Origin: Spirosoma endbachense
GTDB lineage: Bacteria > Bacteroidota > Bacteroidia > Cytophagales > Spirosomataceae
Reading direction: 5' to 3'
Assembly (NCBI RefSeq): GCF_010233585.1
Contig: NZ_CP045997.1
Span: forward strand, 4,965,284 to 5,029,283
DNA length: 64,000 nt
Shown: one piece after another, positions 53,935-63,094 of the stretch
Position numbering within the stretch: position 1 is the stretch's first letter
Layout: each line of letters opens with the position of its first letter
The notes under the pieces: model-generated
Seen by the model: only the letters and a program-made list of their open reading frames with translations
What the model was told of the DNA's origin: nothing
The model's database searches: none
Program-made: the position numbers and the translations under genes

Positions 53935-54486
53935 TTAGCTGCTATGTTGTTTTTCGTATAAACGATAAATTCGATCGCGGCTACGTTTGAGCCGCATTTT
54001 AACGGTGCTGGCTTTAATATTATAGAGAGTGGCCAGTTCATCAATGCTCATGCCGTCTTCATACTTGAGCCGTAATAGGGTCGTTTCTTCCGGCGACAGT
54101 CGTTCTACCGCCTGCTGCACTAATTGGATAGCTTCATCGCGCAGAGAGGTTTCGTCGGTCTCTGGCAGGTCATATTCTGAACTTTCACCAAGCGTAATGG
54201 TATTGATTCGTTTGGCCAGCCGAAGCTGATCGAGGCAATAATTATAGGCGATTGAATAGAGCCAGGTTGAGAAACGAGCGCGTTCCTGAAATGCACTTAA
54301 TTTGTCAAATACCTTCAGAAAGATATCGTGAGTAAAATCTTCGGCTTTGACTGAGTCCTGGGTTAGTGATAGACAGCGACGGTATACTTTGTTGACGTAG
54401 CGATTATAAAGTGTCTCAAAACAGTGAGTTGGTTGTGAAGGTAAATAAACGCGAATCATCTCCTCATCCGATAACAACTTAGTCAT
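53935..54486 (-). CDS. ECF sigma factor, tandem paralogue 1
   Basis: 183 residues. Sigma-2 (about 20-95) contains SVKAEDFTHDIFLKVFDKLS and ARFSTWLYSIAYNYCLDQLR. Sigma-4 (about 125-178) contains LLRLKYEDGMSIDELATLYN and IKASTVKMRLKRSRDRIYRL. The next gene upstream encodes a protein of exactly the same length with very similar sequence. No anti-sigma gene is adjacent, so activity may be set by transcription or by a distant partner. Confidence 0.93.
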   Translation of the reverse strand: MTKLLSDEEMIRVYLPSQPTHCFETLYNRYVNKVYRRCLSLTQDSVKAEDFTHDIFLKVFDKLSAFQERARFSTWLYSIAYNYCLDQLRLAKRINTITLGESSEYDLPETDETSLRDEAIQLVQQAVERLSPEETTLLRLKYEDGMSIDELATLYNIKASTVKMRLKRSRDRIYRLYEKQHSS

Positions 54487-54885
54487 AGGCTACCTTGGGT
54501 TAGTTAATGGCCGTTTGTCGATTTGGTTGCGTACGTAATTCGCTTCACTTTAGATTTATTTTATCTAATATGTTCAATAAATACTTTCTATTGGTATGTT
54601 TTTGTTTCTTAAATGAATAATCATGTGTATTTTATGTACTTAGTTATAGAGATATATATTGATATTTTTAATGAAAAATGTAATCGTATAATTTCTATTA
54701 ATATTGATAAGGAAAATTACTTAGTCGCGAGAGCCTCTAGTTGTATGGAGTCGGGCAAAAAACAAAAAGCCCAATCATTAAGATTGGGCTTAGAGTAACT
54801 TTTGGCTAGTAGAGGTTTTGGTATTTAGAATTAGACCTCCTGGTTCGGTCACCTGAAATTTGCTAAAATTTTTTTCAGCAATAAA
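54487..54885. other. AT-rich gap between the two sigma genes
   Basis: A plus-strand frame at 54613-54798 is very AT-rich, runs through the terminator at 54760-54791 and shows no protein features, so I do not call it. The 400 bases probably hold the promoter of sigma paralogue 1 and the terminator of paralogue 2. Confidence 0.4.
54760..54791 (-). terminator. Terminator of the second tandem sigma gene
   Basis: AAGCCCAATC and GATTGGGCTT (10 bp, 5-base loop) are followed on the minus strand by TTTTGTTTTTT. It lies ~95 bases downstream of the sigma gene ending at 54886. Confidence 0.8.
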
Positions 54886-55437
54886 TTAGCTGTTGTATTG
54901 CTGCTCATAGAGCCTATGGATCTTGTCGCGAGTACGTTTAAGTCGCATCTTAACCGCACTAGCCTTAAGGTCATATAAATCAGCAATTTCATCAATGCTC
55001 ATGCCATCCTCATACTTAAGTCGGAGGAGTTCTGTCTCGTCTTTGGATAATGTATCCATAGCCCGCTTCACCATATGGAGTGTTTCTTCGCGGAGTGCAG
55101 ACTCCTGAATGTCAGGCATATCAAGATCATCGTTGTCGTCAATGGCGACTGTATTTATTCGTTTGGAAATGCGAATTTGATCGAGGCAGTAATTATAGGC
55201 GATTGAATAGAGCCAGGTTGAGAAACGGGCTCGTTCCTGAAAATTATCTAATTTATCAAATACCTTCAGAAAGATGTCGTGGGTAAAATCTTCGGCTTTT
55301 GCAGAATCCTGAGTGAGCGATAAGCAGCGCCGATATACTTTATTAACGTATCGCGTATAGAGTGTTTCGAAACACTGATTTGGCTGATTGGGTAAGTATA
55401 AGCGAATTATATTCTCGTCAGTTAATGAAGTATGCAT
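54886..55437 (-). CDS. ECF sigma factor, tandem paralogue 2
   Basis: 183 residues, aligning without gaps to the sigma factor at 53935-54486. The stretches YVNKVYRRCLSLTQDS and ARFSTWLYSIAYNYCLDQ are identical; differences cluster in the linker (about residues 98-130) and the first 15 residues. Both sigma regions are complete, including the helix-turn-helix GMSIDEIADLYDLKASAVKM. It has its own terminator, so the two copies are probably expressed separately. Confidence 0.93.
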   Translation of the reverse strand: MHTSLTDENIIRLYLPNQPNQCFETLYTRYVNKVYRRCLSLTQDSAKAEDFTHDIFLKVFDKLDNFQERARFSTWLYSIAYNYCLDQIRISKRINTVAIDDNDDLDMPDIQESALREETLHMVKRAMDTLSKDETELLRLKYEDGMSIDEIADLYDLKASAVKMRLKRTRDKIHRLYEQQYNS

Positions 55438-55746
55438 AATACTCTATGGGCGCAGTTCAGGTTGTATTTATTTATTCTAAATAATGATGCAGGGCGTTAT
55501 TAATTGTTAGACTGGATAGCGTTAATTAAGACACGAAAAATATATTAAATGGTAGATGCGTAAACATATTAACCAAATAGGCTTCAATTAATTTACATTT
55601 CTGTAAGTATAATGTTTCTGATTAGTATATTCTTTTAGAAAATATGTTTTATCAAAGTGCACTATTTCACTATAGCTTTATAAAATAAGCATAGTTGAGA
55701 AATAGCTGGAATCTTTGTTCCTGAAGGCCTGAAGTGGAGTATAACC
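55438..55746. other. AT-rich gap without a recognised gene
   Basis: No start-to-stop frame with protein-like composition was seen. It should contain the promoter of sigma paralogue 2 at its left end. Confidence 0.4.
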
Positions 55747-56079
55747 TTATCGTTCAAAAAATAGGGCCGTTAACTGTCCAGCTAAGGCGGTTAGCCCAAA
55801 AACGATGGCGAGGGTAATGTGCCCTGTTTTAAATAGCAACAACGCGGCAATGCCAAATAGCGTCAGGCTGAACACGATTCGATAGGGAAGCGCTAAGCGG
55901 TGTGCAGATTTGGGGGCTGCAAATCGGCCCCACAAAACGGCCGCCAGCAAGGGCAGGCCAATGGCCAGTGCATAGCCTGCAAACCGGTTGTTCGTATTAT
56001 GAAAACCCCAATAGCCCAGTATGATAAGCATCACTATTTCAAGCACGAACATGAGTGCCAGATAAACTGATTTTAGCAT
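55747..56079 (-). CDS. YrdB-family (DUF2568) membrane protein
   Basis: 110 residues from Met at 56079 (another ATG three codons upstream). Four hydrophobic helices. The opening LALMFVLEIVMLIILGYWGF, the central GLPLLAAVLWGRFAAPKSAH and the Arg-containing loop (RLALPYRIV) fit the YrdB/DUF2568 family. Function unknown. It is downstream of, and in the same direction as, the epimerase-like gene, with a 43-bp gap. Confidence 0.8.
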   Translation of the reverse strand: MLKSVYLALMFVLEIVMLIILGYWGFHNTNNRFAGYALAIGLPLLAAVLWGRFAAPKSAHRLALPYRIVFSLTLFGIAALLLFKTGHITLAIVFGLTALAGQLTALFFER

Positions 56080-56122
56080 TGCGATCACTGTAGACTATTG
56101 GGGTTTGTTCAATAGAGAAGCG

Positions 56123-56959
56123 TTAATAGGTGAGTTTTGCCAGATAATCGTAATCATATTTGGCACTCTCCATGGCTGTTTTGGGGTATTCTTCCTGTTC
56201 AACAAAGAAGAACTTCATGCCCGATTTGTCGATATTCTGCAGCATGGTCTTGATATTGATCTGCCCTTTACCGAATTCAGTGCTTTCCTTTTTGACCTTA
56301 TCCATGTCCTTGAGATGCCATAGCGGAAAACGCCCTGGGAATTTTTTGAAATAAGCCAGTGGATCATTGCCCGTTACAATAACCCAGCCCAGATCCATTT
56401 CCATTTTTACCAGCTTTGGGTCGGTGCGTTCCAGCAGAATATCGTACAGAACCTTGCCATTTACTTTCTCGAATTCATACTCATGATTGTGGTAACCGAA
56501 TACCAGGTTTGCTTTTTTGCAGGCCTCGGCGGCTTTCGAAAACGTATCGGCGCACCGCTGGTAGTTGGCCACCGTTTGCCCCTCCGACGGTAACGACGAG
56601 CAGACCAGATAACTTTGACCCGCTTCAGCCGCCATATCGATCGAGCGTTGCCAGTCTTTATCGATGTGAACGTGTCCGCTGCGTACGGTCATGCCCAGAT
56701 CGCTGGCTATCTTCTTGATTTCTTTAGGTTTCAAACCGTAAAAGTTGCCTTTATCGCTGCGGGCTGATTCCAGTTGCTTATAGCCAATTTTGGCTAACTG
56801 TTTCAACGTTCCTGCCGCATCGGCCAGCATTTCTTTGCGGACGGTATATAATTGAATACCCACATTGCTCACCTTAGCCGCTTTTGCCAGGTTTGGTGCT
56901 AAAACGGCACCGGCTGCCAGATAGCCCGATGCTTTAAGAAACTCACGTCTTGTTTTCAT
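56123..56959 (-). CDS. Sugar phosphate isomerase/epimerase-like TIM barrel, Tat-exported
   Basis: 278 residues. The N-terminus is a Tat signal (KTRREFLKASGYLAAGAVLA). The barrel (xylose-isomerase-like, AP_endonuc_2 type) shows VGIQLYTVRKEMLADAAGTL, FGYHNHEYEF and MEMDLGWVIVTGNDPLAYF, then LWHLKDM and FVEQEEY, with His and Glu metal ligands. Tat export suggests a metal cofactor loaded in the cytoplasm. The substrate is likely a sugar or inositol derivative but is not determined. Confidence 0.9.
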   Translation of the reverse strand: MKTRREFLKASGYLAAGAVLAPNLAKAAKVSNVGIQLYTVRKEMLADAAGTLKQLAKIGYKQLESARSDKGNFYGLKPKEIKKIASDLGMTVRSGHVHIDKDWQRSIDMAAEAGQSYLVCSSLPSEGQTVANYQRCADTFSKAAEACKKANLVFGYHNHEYEFEKVNGKVLYDILLERTDPKLVKMEMDLGWVIVTGNDPLAYFKKFPGRFPLWHLKDMDKVKKESTEFGKGQINIKTMLQNIDKSGMKFFFVEQEEYPKTAMESAKYDYDYLAKLTY

Positions 56960-57042
56960 TATGTTAATTAAGGTTAATGGGATCTGCCTTCGGATATATA
57001 ATTCGCCGGCTGGCTTACTATACCCTGGTGGCGGTTAATTGA

Positions 57043-58578
57043 TTAGTTACCCGTTATTTCAATCGGGCTTAATGTACTCACATCGGTATTGCTGACAAAG
57101 GCAATTCGTTTGCTATCGGGCGACCACGAAGGCGTGTTAATGGAACCCTGGCCGCCATAGAGGTAGGCAATAACGGTAGGTTTGCCTCCTTTGATCGGCA
57201 TCATACGCAGGTACACGTGCTTATAGGCCGGGTGATCGCCGGCAGCCACTTCGTCTTTCAAAAACGACAGGAAAACGATCCAGTTGCCGTCTGGTGAAAT
57301 ATGAGGGAACCAGTCGTGAAATTCACCATCCGTAACCGCTTCCTGTTGACTACCATCAGGTTTCATACGCCAGATTTGCATGGTGCCGGTACGGTTCGAA
57401 TTGAAATAAATATACTTGCCATCGGGCGTAAATTCCGGCCCATCGTCGAGCCCCTTGGCATCGGTTAGCCGAACCTCGGGGCCACCATCGACCGATACTT
57501 TATAGACATCATATTCATTGTTTCGCGAACCGCAGAATACCAGACTCCTGCCATCGGGCGACCATCCGTGTAAATACGAAGGGCCTTTAGGCGTAATCTG
57601 CCTGGGCGTTCCCCCCGTTACAGGAACGGTGTAGATGATCGATCCGCCCAGTTCACTGACACCACTGCTTAGCCCCAGGAGTTTCCCATCAAAAGACAGA
57701 ACATGGTCGTTGTTGTTGTTCTTAATGTTGTCTGTATTGAGCACTTTCTGCTGCCGACTGGTTAGGTCGAAGGTGTAAATCATTCCCTGCCCGTTGTAGA
57801 TCAGGGTTTTACCATCGGTTGTCCAGTTGGGAGCCTGGATGGAGTTGGGGGCCGTATGGATGACCTCACGCTTGCCCGTAGCAATGTCCAGCAATTCGAT
57901 CCGGCTGCCTAAATCCATTCGTCCCGGCTTTGCGTCTGCCTTAACTGGTACCGTAATGCGCACATCCTGAAATACACCTTTTGCCGGAGTATTTTTATGA
58001 GAAGTACTGACAAATAAGCCGACGTAGACTTCATCGCCCAGGTTGATTTCTGTGATTTCCCGAACCTGAAACGGTTCTCCGAACAGGGCCGCTCGAATTG
58101 TGTAGGTATTGCCGCGTCGCTCAAGCTGGATGATGTCGGCGTTGTTGACCGTAGTCTGGGTCTGGTCTATAGAGCCATCGCCTGATCGACGAAATTCCAG
58201 CGAAGCAGGCTCATTGCTAAAAACGGCCGCACTTACCTGCCGTGAACCAGGCTCAAGGGTAGCTCTTGCCATCCAGCCGATTTTATGGCCGGGTTCTTTG
58301 CTCTGTAAACGTCCGCGTGTATAAACGATGAAATCGCCTTTGATTCGTTTCCACAGAAAGTTGGCCCCATCCTGAACCGTTCCGACGCTACTTAGTTCGT
58401 ACTCCTGACTGGCAGAAGCGTAGCGGGCGGCAATGGGTTGAGTGGCCGTACCAATCGTATTCTGCCCGTCAAATATGCCCGTTGATTTCTGTTGGGCATA
58501 GGCCCCAATGCTCAGGTTGGTCAGTAGACCAATGATCAGCAGGAAGTTTGTTCGCTTGAATCGTTTGTAGGTAGGCAT
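57043..58578 (-). CDS. TolB-like beta-propeller protein, secreted
   Basis: 511 residues from Met at 58578, which gives a signal peptide (MPTYKRFKRTNFLLIIGLLT...IGAYAQ). The N-terminal ~200 residues look like a concanavalin/DUF1349-type beta-sandwich (ASQEYELSSVGTVQDGANFL). The second part consists of PD40/WD40-like repeats: PNWTTDGKTLIYNG, LHGWSPDGRSLVFCGSR, PEFTPDGKYIYFNSNRTG, PHISPDGNWIVFLS and PSWSPDSKRIAFVSN. It probably binds a partner or ligand in the envelope. It lies upstream of the epimerase-like gene on the same strand. Confidence 0.88.
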   Translation of the reverse strand: MPTYKRFKRTNFLLIIGLLTNLSIGAYAQQKSTGIFDGQNTIGTATQPIAARYASASQEYELSSVGTVQDGANFLWKRIKGDFIVYTRGRLQSKEPGHKIGWMARATLEPGSRQVSAAVFSNEPASLEFRRSGDGSIDQTQTTVNNADIIQLERRGNTYTIRAALFGEPFQVREITEINLGDEVYVGLFVSTSHKNTPAKGVFQDVRITVPVKADAKPGRMDLGSRIELLDIATGKREVIHTAPNSIQAPNWTTDGKTLIYNGQGMIYTFDLTSRQQKVLNTDNIKNNNNDHVLSFDGKLLGLSSGVSELGGSIIYTVPVTGGTPRQITPKGPSYLHGWSPDGRSLVFCGSRNNEYDVYKVSVDGGPEVRLTDAKGLDDGPEFTPDGKYIYFNSNRTGTMQIWRMKPDGSQQEAVTDGEFHDWFPHISPDGNWIVFLSFLKDEVAAGDHPAYKHVYLRMMPIKGGKPTVIAYLYGGQGSINTPSWSPDSKRIAFVSNTDVSTLSPIEITGN

Positions 58579-58746
58579 AGGAGTAAGCTGAAACGCTTGG
58601 ATAGCCATTTCAAAAGAAGCGATTCGGTAAAGTTTACTTTCTGACTACAACCTGCTTAAACTGTTACCTACATCTGTTAGTTGACAAGAGAGCTAACCAA
58701 GAGAAGGTTAGTTTAAAACGATTTACTCAACTAACTAACTTTTCGT

Positions 58747-59043
58747 ATGCGTTCGGTCTTATTCTTCCTGTCAATTAGTTTGTGTGGCTCAATTTGTTTT
58801 GGCCAGATCGACTCAACCAAAACACCCCGCGAACCCTCGACAACAACGCGAGTTCCCATACCAGGGGTTGATACACCATTATCGGGACCCGGAACGATGC
58901 TTCAATCGACACCAGATCCAAATGCCGTCGTAGCTCCTCCGAATAACGGCAAAAAGCGGAAAGGTAAAACCGTTCCGCCAAGCGATCCCAGGGCATTTGG
59001 GGTAGGAGTGCCGATTGGTAAAGCTAAAAAAGATTCGCTGTGA
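58747..59043 (+). CDS. Small secreted proline- and lysine-rich protein
   Basis: 98 residues with a signal peptide (MRSVLFFLSISLCGSICFGQ) and a mature part rich in P, T, S and K (TTTRVPIPGVDTPLSGPG, NNGKKRKGKTVPPSDP). No known domain. Probably an unstructured envelope protein. It converges on the response-regulator gene, with 16 bases between the stops. Confidence 0.65.
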   Translation: MRSVLFFLSISLCGSICFGQIDSTKTPREPSTTTRVPIPGVDTPLSGPGTMLQSTPDPNAVVAPPNNGKKRKGKTVPPSDPRAFGVGVPIGKAKKDSL

Positions 59044-59059
59044 TGAGATCCGGAGGGTA

Positions 59060-59842
59060 TTATTTGCCCATCCAGGTCTTGAAATCACTGACTTTTTCGC
59101 GACTTACCAGCGCTTCTTTATCAAAAACAGGCCGCAGATTTAAAGCGAGCCGATTTCCGAAATAAGGCTGCATCTGATCAACGGCCTGGTGCGTAACCAG
59201 AACACCCCGGTTAATCCGAAAAAATCGATTCGGGTCGAGGTTGTCGGCCAGTTCATCCAGTGTATAATCAACCAGAAACTTCTGGCCGGAATGGGTCGTG
59301 AAAAAACTGTAGCGGTCTTCGGTGAAGAAATAAGCAATCTCGCCCACTTCAACAGATAGCAGGCGCTGCCCCTGCCGGACCAGAAACCGCTGGCGGTAGT
59401 CGCGTGGGGCCTGCCGCTGAATTTGTTGCAGTAGTTTCTCGATGTTATGAACGGGGTCATTGACTGGCTTGCCGCGCAGGGATTCATATTTTTGGAGGCT
59501 CCGTTGCAGGTCGTCGCGTTGAACGGGTTTAAGCAGATAATCGATGCTATTGACCTTAAACGCCTGCAAGGCATATTCGTCGTAGGAGGTTGTGAAAATC
59601 ACCGTACTTTTTACCGACGTCCGCTCAAAAATCTCGAAACTTTGTCCATCAGCCAGTTCAATATCCAGAAAAATAAGATCGGGTTCAGGTTGTCCGGCTG
59701 CCCGTCGGTTTTCAAGCCAGTCTACCGTATCTTCAATACTGGCTGTTACGCCCTCAATAGTTAAGGTAGGTTCTACCTCATGCAATAGTTTCTGGAGTTT
59801 GCGTACGGCTAATTCTTCGTCTTCAACGATCAATGCATTCAT
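59060..59842 (-). CDS. LytTR-family response regulator
   Basis: 260 residues. The receiver domain (about 1-125) has acidic residues at VEDEE, phospho-acceptor Asp60 in LIFLDIELADG and Lys in YLLKPVQRDDL. The LytTR DNA-binding domain (about 155-258) contains FLVRQGQRLLSVEVGEIAYF, FRINRGVLVTHQAVDQM and LVSREKVSDFKTWMG. Its start overlaps the histidine kinase stop (ATGA), so the two are a coupled pair. Confidence 0.95.
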   Translation of the reverse strand: MNALIVEDEELAVRKLQKLLHEVEPTLTIEGVTASIEDTVDWLENRRAAGQPEPDLIFLDIELADGQSFEIFERTSVKSTVIFTTSYDEYALQAFKVNSIDYLLKPVQRDDLQRSLQKYESLRGKPVNDPVHNIEKLLQQIQRQAPRDYRQRFLVRQGQRLLSVEVGEIAYFFTEDRYSFFTTHSGQKFLVDYTLDELADNLDPNRFFRINRGVLVTHQAVDQMQPYFGNRLALNLRPVFDKEALVSREKVSDFKTWMGK

Positions 59843-60978
59843 GTGGTAGTAGAGGCTTTTGCTAAAAGAGGTATGGTAACTGTGAAAAAGTCCGGGCCTG
59901 TTTCAATATTGGGTTCCGCTTGGGCCAGCAGTTGGTATTTTGCCCGAATATTGGCCAGTCCAGCCTGGGTTGATTCCGGTTCGTCGATTTTAGTACATCC
60001 GGGTCGGGTTGCTTTTTGCTGAAGATTATTGCGTACGCACAGGTGACCCTGTTTTGTGATGTCTATCTCGATAGACAAAGGTCGGCTCGCCAGAATAATG
60101 TTGTGTTTAACCGCATTTTCGACAAGCAATTGCAACGTAAGGGGGGGGAGTCGATGCTGACGATAGTGACCGGATACGCGGACATGAAGGTGCAGGCCGT
60201 CTCCGTGCCGGGTTTTGAGCAGATGATAGTACGAGTCGATAAAAGCCAGCTCTGCATCAAGCGTTGTCAACTCATCGTCGTTGGCCTGATTAGTAGTCAG
60301 GAGTAGCTCGGAGCTTCGGTTGGTTTGTAACATATACCGATACACGCGGGCCATCTGGTCAACGAATTGCTCAGCTCGTTGCGGCTCGTCGGCAATCAGC
60401 GACGAAAGTGAATTGAGACTGTTGAACAAAAAATGCGGGTTGACCTGATTTTTGAGTCCCTGTAATTGTCCCTTCAGGTTTTCTTCTTTTAGTTTTTCCT
60501 TATTGATCTGATTTTGTTGCCACTGGTTCAGTGAGTAAACTGTTTCATCCATACCAACTGCCAGTACCGTAAAAACCAGCGTAACTACGTAAGCCTGGAT
60601 TAGCGCTTCGTAGGTAAACGTAGAACCAGCTAACCGCAATTGACTATAGATTGTAGCCGTAATTGTCAGGAAGAATGCTGACAGGGTCGTTTGAGCCAAA
60701 AGAGCTGTCAGGATACGGCGCGTCGTCTGCTCGAAACGGGGGCAACATTGAGTGATTTTTTTGGATACCTGACTCTGCGTAAAAAAAGTACCAGAAAGGA
60801 TAAACCCGTTAAGAACCGTCGCTTCCGCAAATACCCATCCATCATGCCAATAGCTATCGCCGACAAACAGATGGCCGAACAGAATAGCAAAACAAGGTAC
60901 AGCCAGGACGTAGGTCCACCTGCTATGGGAACAGAACGGTCCCAGGGGCGAAAAACGAACTGACTTATTCATAGACAA
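59839..60978 (-). CDS. LytS-type sensor histidine kinase
   Basis: 379 residues with four membrane helices in the first ~160 residues and no separate periplasmic domain. The His_kinase (PF06580) region carries the phospho-acceptor His in NQVNPHFLFNSLNSL and the N-box in LQLLVENAVKHNI. An HATPase part follows, ending ANIRAKYQLL...TVTIPL. It overlaps the LytTR regulator gene by 4 bp. The input signal is unknown. Confidence 0.94.
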   Translation of the reverse strand: MSMNKSVRFSPLGPFCSHSRWTYVLAVPCFAILFGHLFVGDSYWHDGWVFAEATVLNGFILSGTFFTQSQVSKKITQCCPRFEQTTRRILTALLAQTTLSAFFLTITATIYSQLRLAGSTFTYEALIQAYVVTLVFTVLAVGMDETVYSLNQWQQNQINKEKLKEENLKGQLQGLKNQVNPHFLFNSLNSLSSLIADEPQRAEQFVDQMARVYRYMLQTNRSSELLLTTNQANDDELTTLDAELAFIDSYYHLLKTRHGDGLHLHVRVSGHYRQHRLPPLTLQLLVENAVKHNIILASRPLSIEIDITKQGHLCVRNNLQQKATRPGCTKIDEPESTQAGLANIRAKYQLLAQAEPNIETGPDFFTVTIPLLAKASTTT

Positions 60979-61311
60979 TTTTTACGTCGCTTATTGATCA
61001 GGGTGGTTTGGCGAAAATCAGATTTCCACAATAGGCTTCTAAACGAAAATAAAGATAATAATGCCAAACGTGCACCGCATCTGACACATACATCAACTGT
61101 ATGAACCGGGCAATGAATTGAGCAAAATCAGGGTTAAGAAGTTTCCGCAATTTGTGCTTTCAATATTCACTCACCATGATTAAAGGCGCAGAAACAAGGT
61201 AGTGGGTTGCATTCCGCTAATCACGGGTTTCAATTCGCAATATAATTATATAGGTAAATACTCAAATACGTATGCAGCCTATTGACCCACGATTGTCCGT
61301 GTGGTATACAT
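60979..61311. other. Intergenic stretch without recognised gene
   Basis: Only very short frames are present. It should hold the promoter of the kinase/regulator pair at its left end. I see no exact TAnnTTTG there. Confidence 0.4.
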
Positions 61312-61353
61312 TAAGACAAATCCCCGGCAATTACTCGCCGGGGATTTGTCTTA
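61312..61353. terminator. Terminator after the small lipoprotein gene
   Basis: TAAGACAAATCCCCGGC and its perfect complement (17 bp) enclose the 8-base loop AATTACTC. It lies 23 bases beyond the stop of the minus-strand gene ending at 61377. Confidence 0.75.
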
Positions 61354-61376
61354 TAAACCTGGTGACAGGCTAACAT

Positions 61377-61676
61377 TTAATTTGTTTGTTTCTGAGTAGC
61401 ACTGGATTGGGCCGCTGGTGTTTTTTGCGCCGTTGCTCCACGTTGTGGTTTATAAATGGCACCGGTTGCAAAATCAACAATAGTGCCCGGCCAGAACAAT
61501 AGAATGTCGGCAATCAGGGCTCCGGTGCGAACTTGCCGCTGGGGTTCACCGGGCATCGGTTTGCGTTTCTGAGCTTCGGTGACACGTCCGCCGAAAACGG
61601 TGGCGCAACTGGTGAGTGAGCCTGACAGAGTAAGGGTGGCTAATGCCAGCAAGGTAAATTTTTTGATAGTGTTCAT
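61377..61676 (-). CDS. Small lipoprotein, YceK-like layout
   Basis: 99 residues with a lipoprotein signal (MNTIKKFTLLALATLTLSGS, lipobox Cys24 in LTSCATVFGG). A hydrophobic segment ALIADILLFWPGTIVDFATG and a Q/A/T-rich tail follow. The CATVFGG start and the hydrophobic DILLFWPG-IVDF-TGAIYKP segment resemble small YceK-type lipoproteins. Function unknown. Confidence 0.8.
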   Translation of the reverse strand: MNTIKKFTLLALATLTLSGSLTSCATVFGGRVTEAQKRKPMPGEPQRQVRTGALIADILLFWPGTIVDFATGAIYKPQRGATAQKTPAAQSSATQKQTN

Positions 61677-61720
61677 GGTTTTAATCCGCTGTTGCGGTAG
61701 TTAAAAAAGAGGGGGTTTGT

Positions 61721-62155
61721 TTACTTGGTTGCGGAGACGGTTAGTTCAACGCCATTATCGTCTTCGCCACTGATGCTTAACTTGTTGCCGTTGCTCGTTG
61801 CGATCACATTGCCATTCAGACGGTACTCCACCTTGCCACTACCTGCCTCAACGACTGTAACATTATCGGCCGAATCTTCAATGAAGAACTCATTCGTCGA
61901 TTTGAGTTTGATGGCTACATCAATGGAGACGGTAGTCGCTGTCTGGCGGGTTATGTTCATAGAACCCTTCAGGTTGGTTTCGCTGGCAGGGTAGGCTTTT
62001 CCGCCAGTGACCAGTTCCGAGAAATTATATGAACCGGCTACACGGCTAGCCAGATCAGGGGCAGCATCTGTATTTTCCTTTTTACAGGCAGAAAGCGAAG
62101 CGGCAACCAGTAGCACAAGCAGTGCTGAGCGCCGGAAAGAGAAAAGAGAGTTCAT
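61721..62155 (-). CDS. Lipoprotein of unknown function
   Basis: 144 residues from Met at 62155, chosen for the lipoprotein signal (MNSLFSFRRSALLVLLVAAS, cysteine in LSACKKE). The mature part is predicted beta-rich (VAGSYNFSELVTGGKAYPAS, NITRQTATTVSIDVAIKLKS, DDNGVELTVSATK), like lipocalin-like Bacteroidota lipoproteins. It precedes the 99-residue lipoprotein on the same strand by 44 bp and may share its transcript. Confidence 0.8.
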   Translation of the reverse strand: MNSLFSFRRSALLVLLVAASLSACKKENTDAAPDLASRVAGSYNFSELVTGGKAYPASETNLKGSMNITRQTATTVSIDVAIKLKSTNEFFIEDSADNVTVVEAGSGKVEYRLNGNVIATSNGNKLSISGEDDNGVELTVSATK

Positions 62156-62576
62156 TAGGATCAATGCTGTTTTTGGTGAAAAAAGAAGGAGGTTAACCGA
62201 ACCTTGTCGGTTTGATGACACAAAAATGGCGGCTGGATGAGGGGAGAAGAAGGGTATCCTGTATCAACTGACAAAAGCAGGGGCTCAATAGGAATAACCG
62301 CCGAATGAACTGGAAACGTTATAATCTGGACAAGCATCCAGTCTTGAAAAAACGGTTAGGTAATGGATCACTCTTTGTATGTGACTGGTTATGAGCGCCT
62401 ATGCCTGAATGGTTGACGAGGGTACAATAGAGCTTAGTTCTCCTTTTTCTTTAAGGGCAGAATTGCGTATCGGATTAATGCCTGAACTTTAAAATTCTGG
62501 TGCAACCGAATACTACAATAATGGCTGAATCTGGATGTGGTTTCCTGAACGGCAATAAGCTAACTGTGCTTTTCTC
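62156..62576. other. Intergenic stretch between divergent genes
   Basis: About 420 bases upstream of both the lipoprotein and gtrA-like genes. Only short frames (at most ~29 codons) were noticed. Confidence 0.4.
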
Positions 62577-62584
62577 TATCTTTG
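62577..62584 (+). promoter_or_regulatory. -7 promoter element (TATCTTTG) of the gtrA-like gene
   Basis: An exact TAnnTTTG match lies 22 bases before the ATG at 62606. The more upstream in-frame ATG (62582) lies inside it, which decides for the downstream start. Confidence 0.6.
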
Positions 62585-62605
62585 CCGTTTCATTTTAACG
62601 CATTT

Positions 62606-63094
62606 ATGAATAGCCAACTATTCAACAGAAGAGATCTCATTGCTTATTTTATTGTCGCTGCTATTGGCGCTTCACTGCAACTGGTAGTTGGTACTTTACT
62701 TCAGGAATGGTTTCAGGTAACGTATGAGCAGGCGCTGCTCGCTGGTTATGTAGCTGCTTTTTTTATTGGATTCTACCTGACTAAACTCTTTGCTTTTAAC
62801 GCAAAAAACTCGGCCAAAACCCGACGGGAAATTGCCAAGTTCACGCTTGTTTCAGTACTATCCTGCATCATCACAGTTTACGGCTCTTCGCTGCTTTACA
62901 CGTTTTCAGTCGAAACATTCCAGTCAATTATTGTTAAAATTCCTTCGTCGGTGAAAGAAGTGAATGTCAATAAATTAGTAGCGCATACATCAGGAATGGG
63001 CCTGAGTTTTATCAGTAATTACATTCTCCACAAACAGTTTACGTTTCGAAATACCGGCTTTTACGACAAGCTGAAGCGACTCCTGAATTTGTAG
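62606..63094 (+). CDS. GtrA-family membrane protein
   Basis: 162 residues with four membrane helices. It opens RRDLIAYFIVAAIGASLQLV and ends SFISNYILHKQFTFRNTG, the typical GtrA N-terminus and C-terminal N-[FY]-x(4-6)-F-F-type signature. GtrA proteins flip or help transfer polyprenyl-linked sugars. No glycosyltransferase is next to it in the window. Its stop directly abuts the stop of the convergent gene. Confidence 0.9.
   Translation: MNSQLFNRRDLIAYFIVAAIGASLQLVVGTLLQEWFQVTYEQALLAGYVAAFFIGFYLTKLFAFNAKNSAKTRREIAKFTLVSVLSCIITVYGSSLLYTFSVETFQSIIVKIPSSVKEVNVNKLVAHTSGMGLSFISNYILHKQFTFRNTGFYDKLKRLLNL

Noticed and set aside
54613..54798. 61-codon AT-rich plus-strand frame between the tandem sigma genes
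   Set aside because: It passes through a clear minus-strand terminator and shows no domain, signal or helix pattern beyond that expected of AT-rich DNA.
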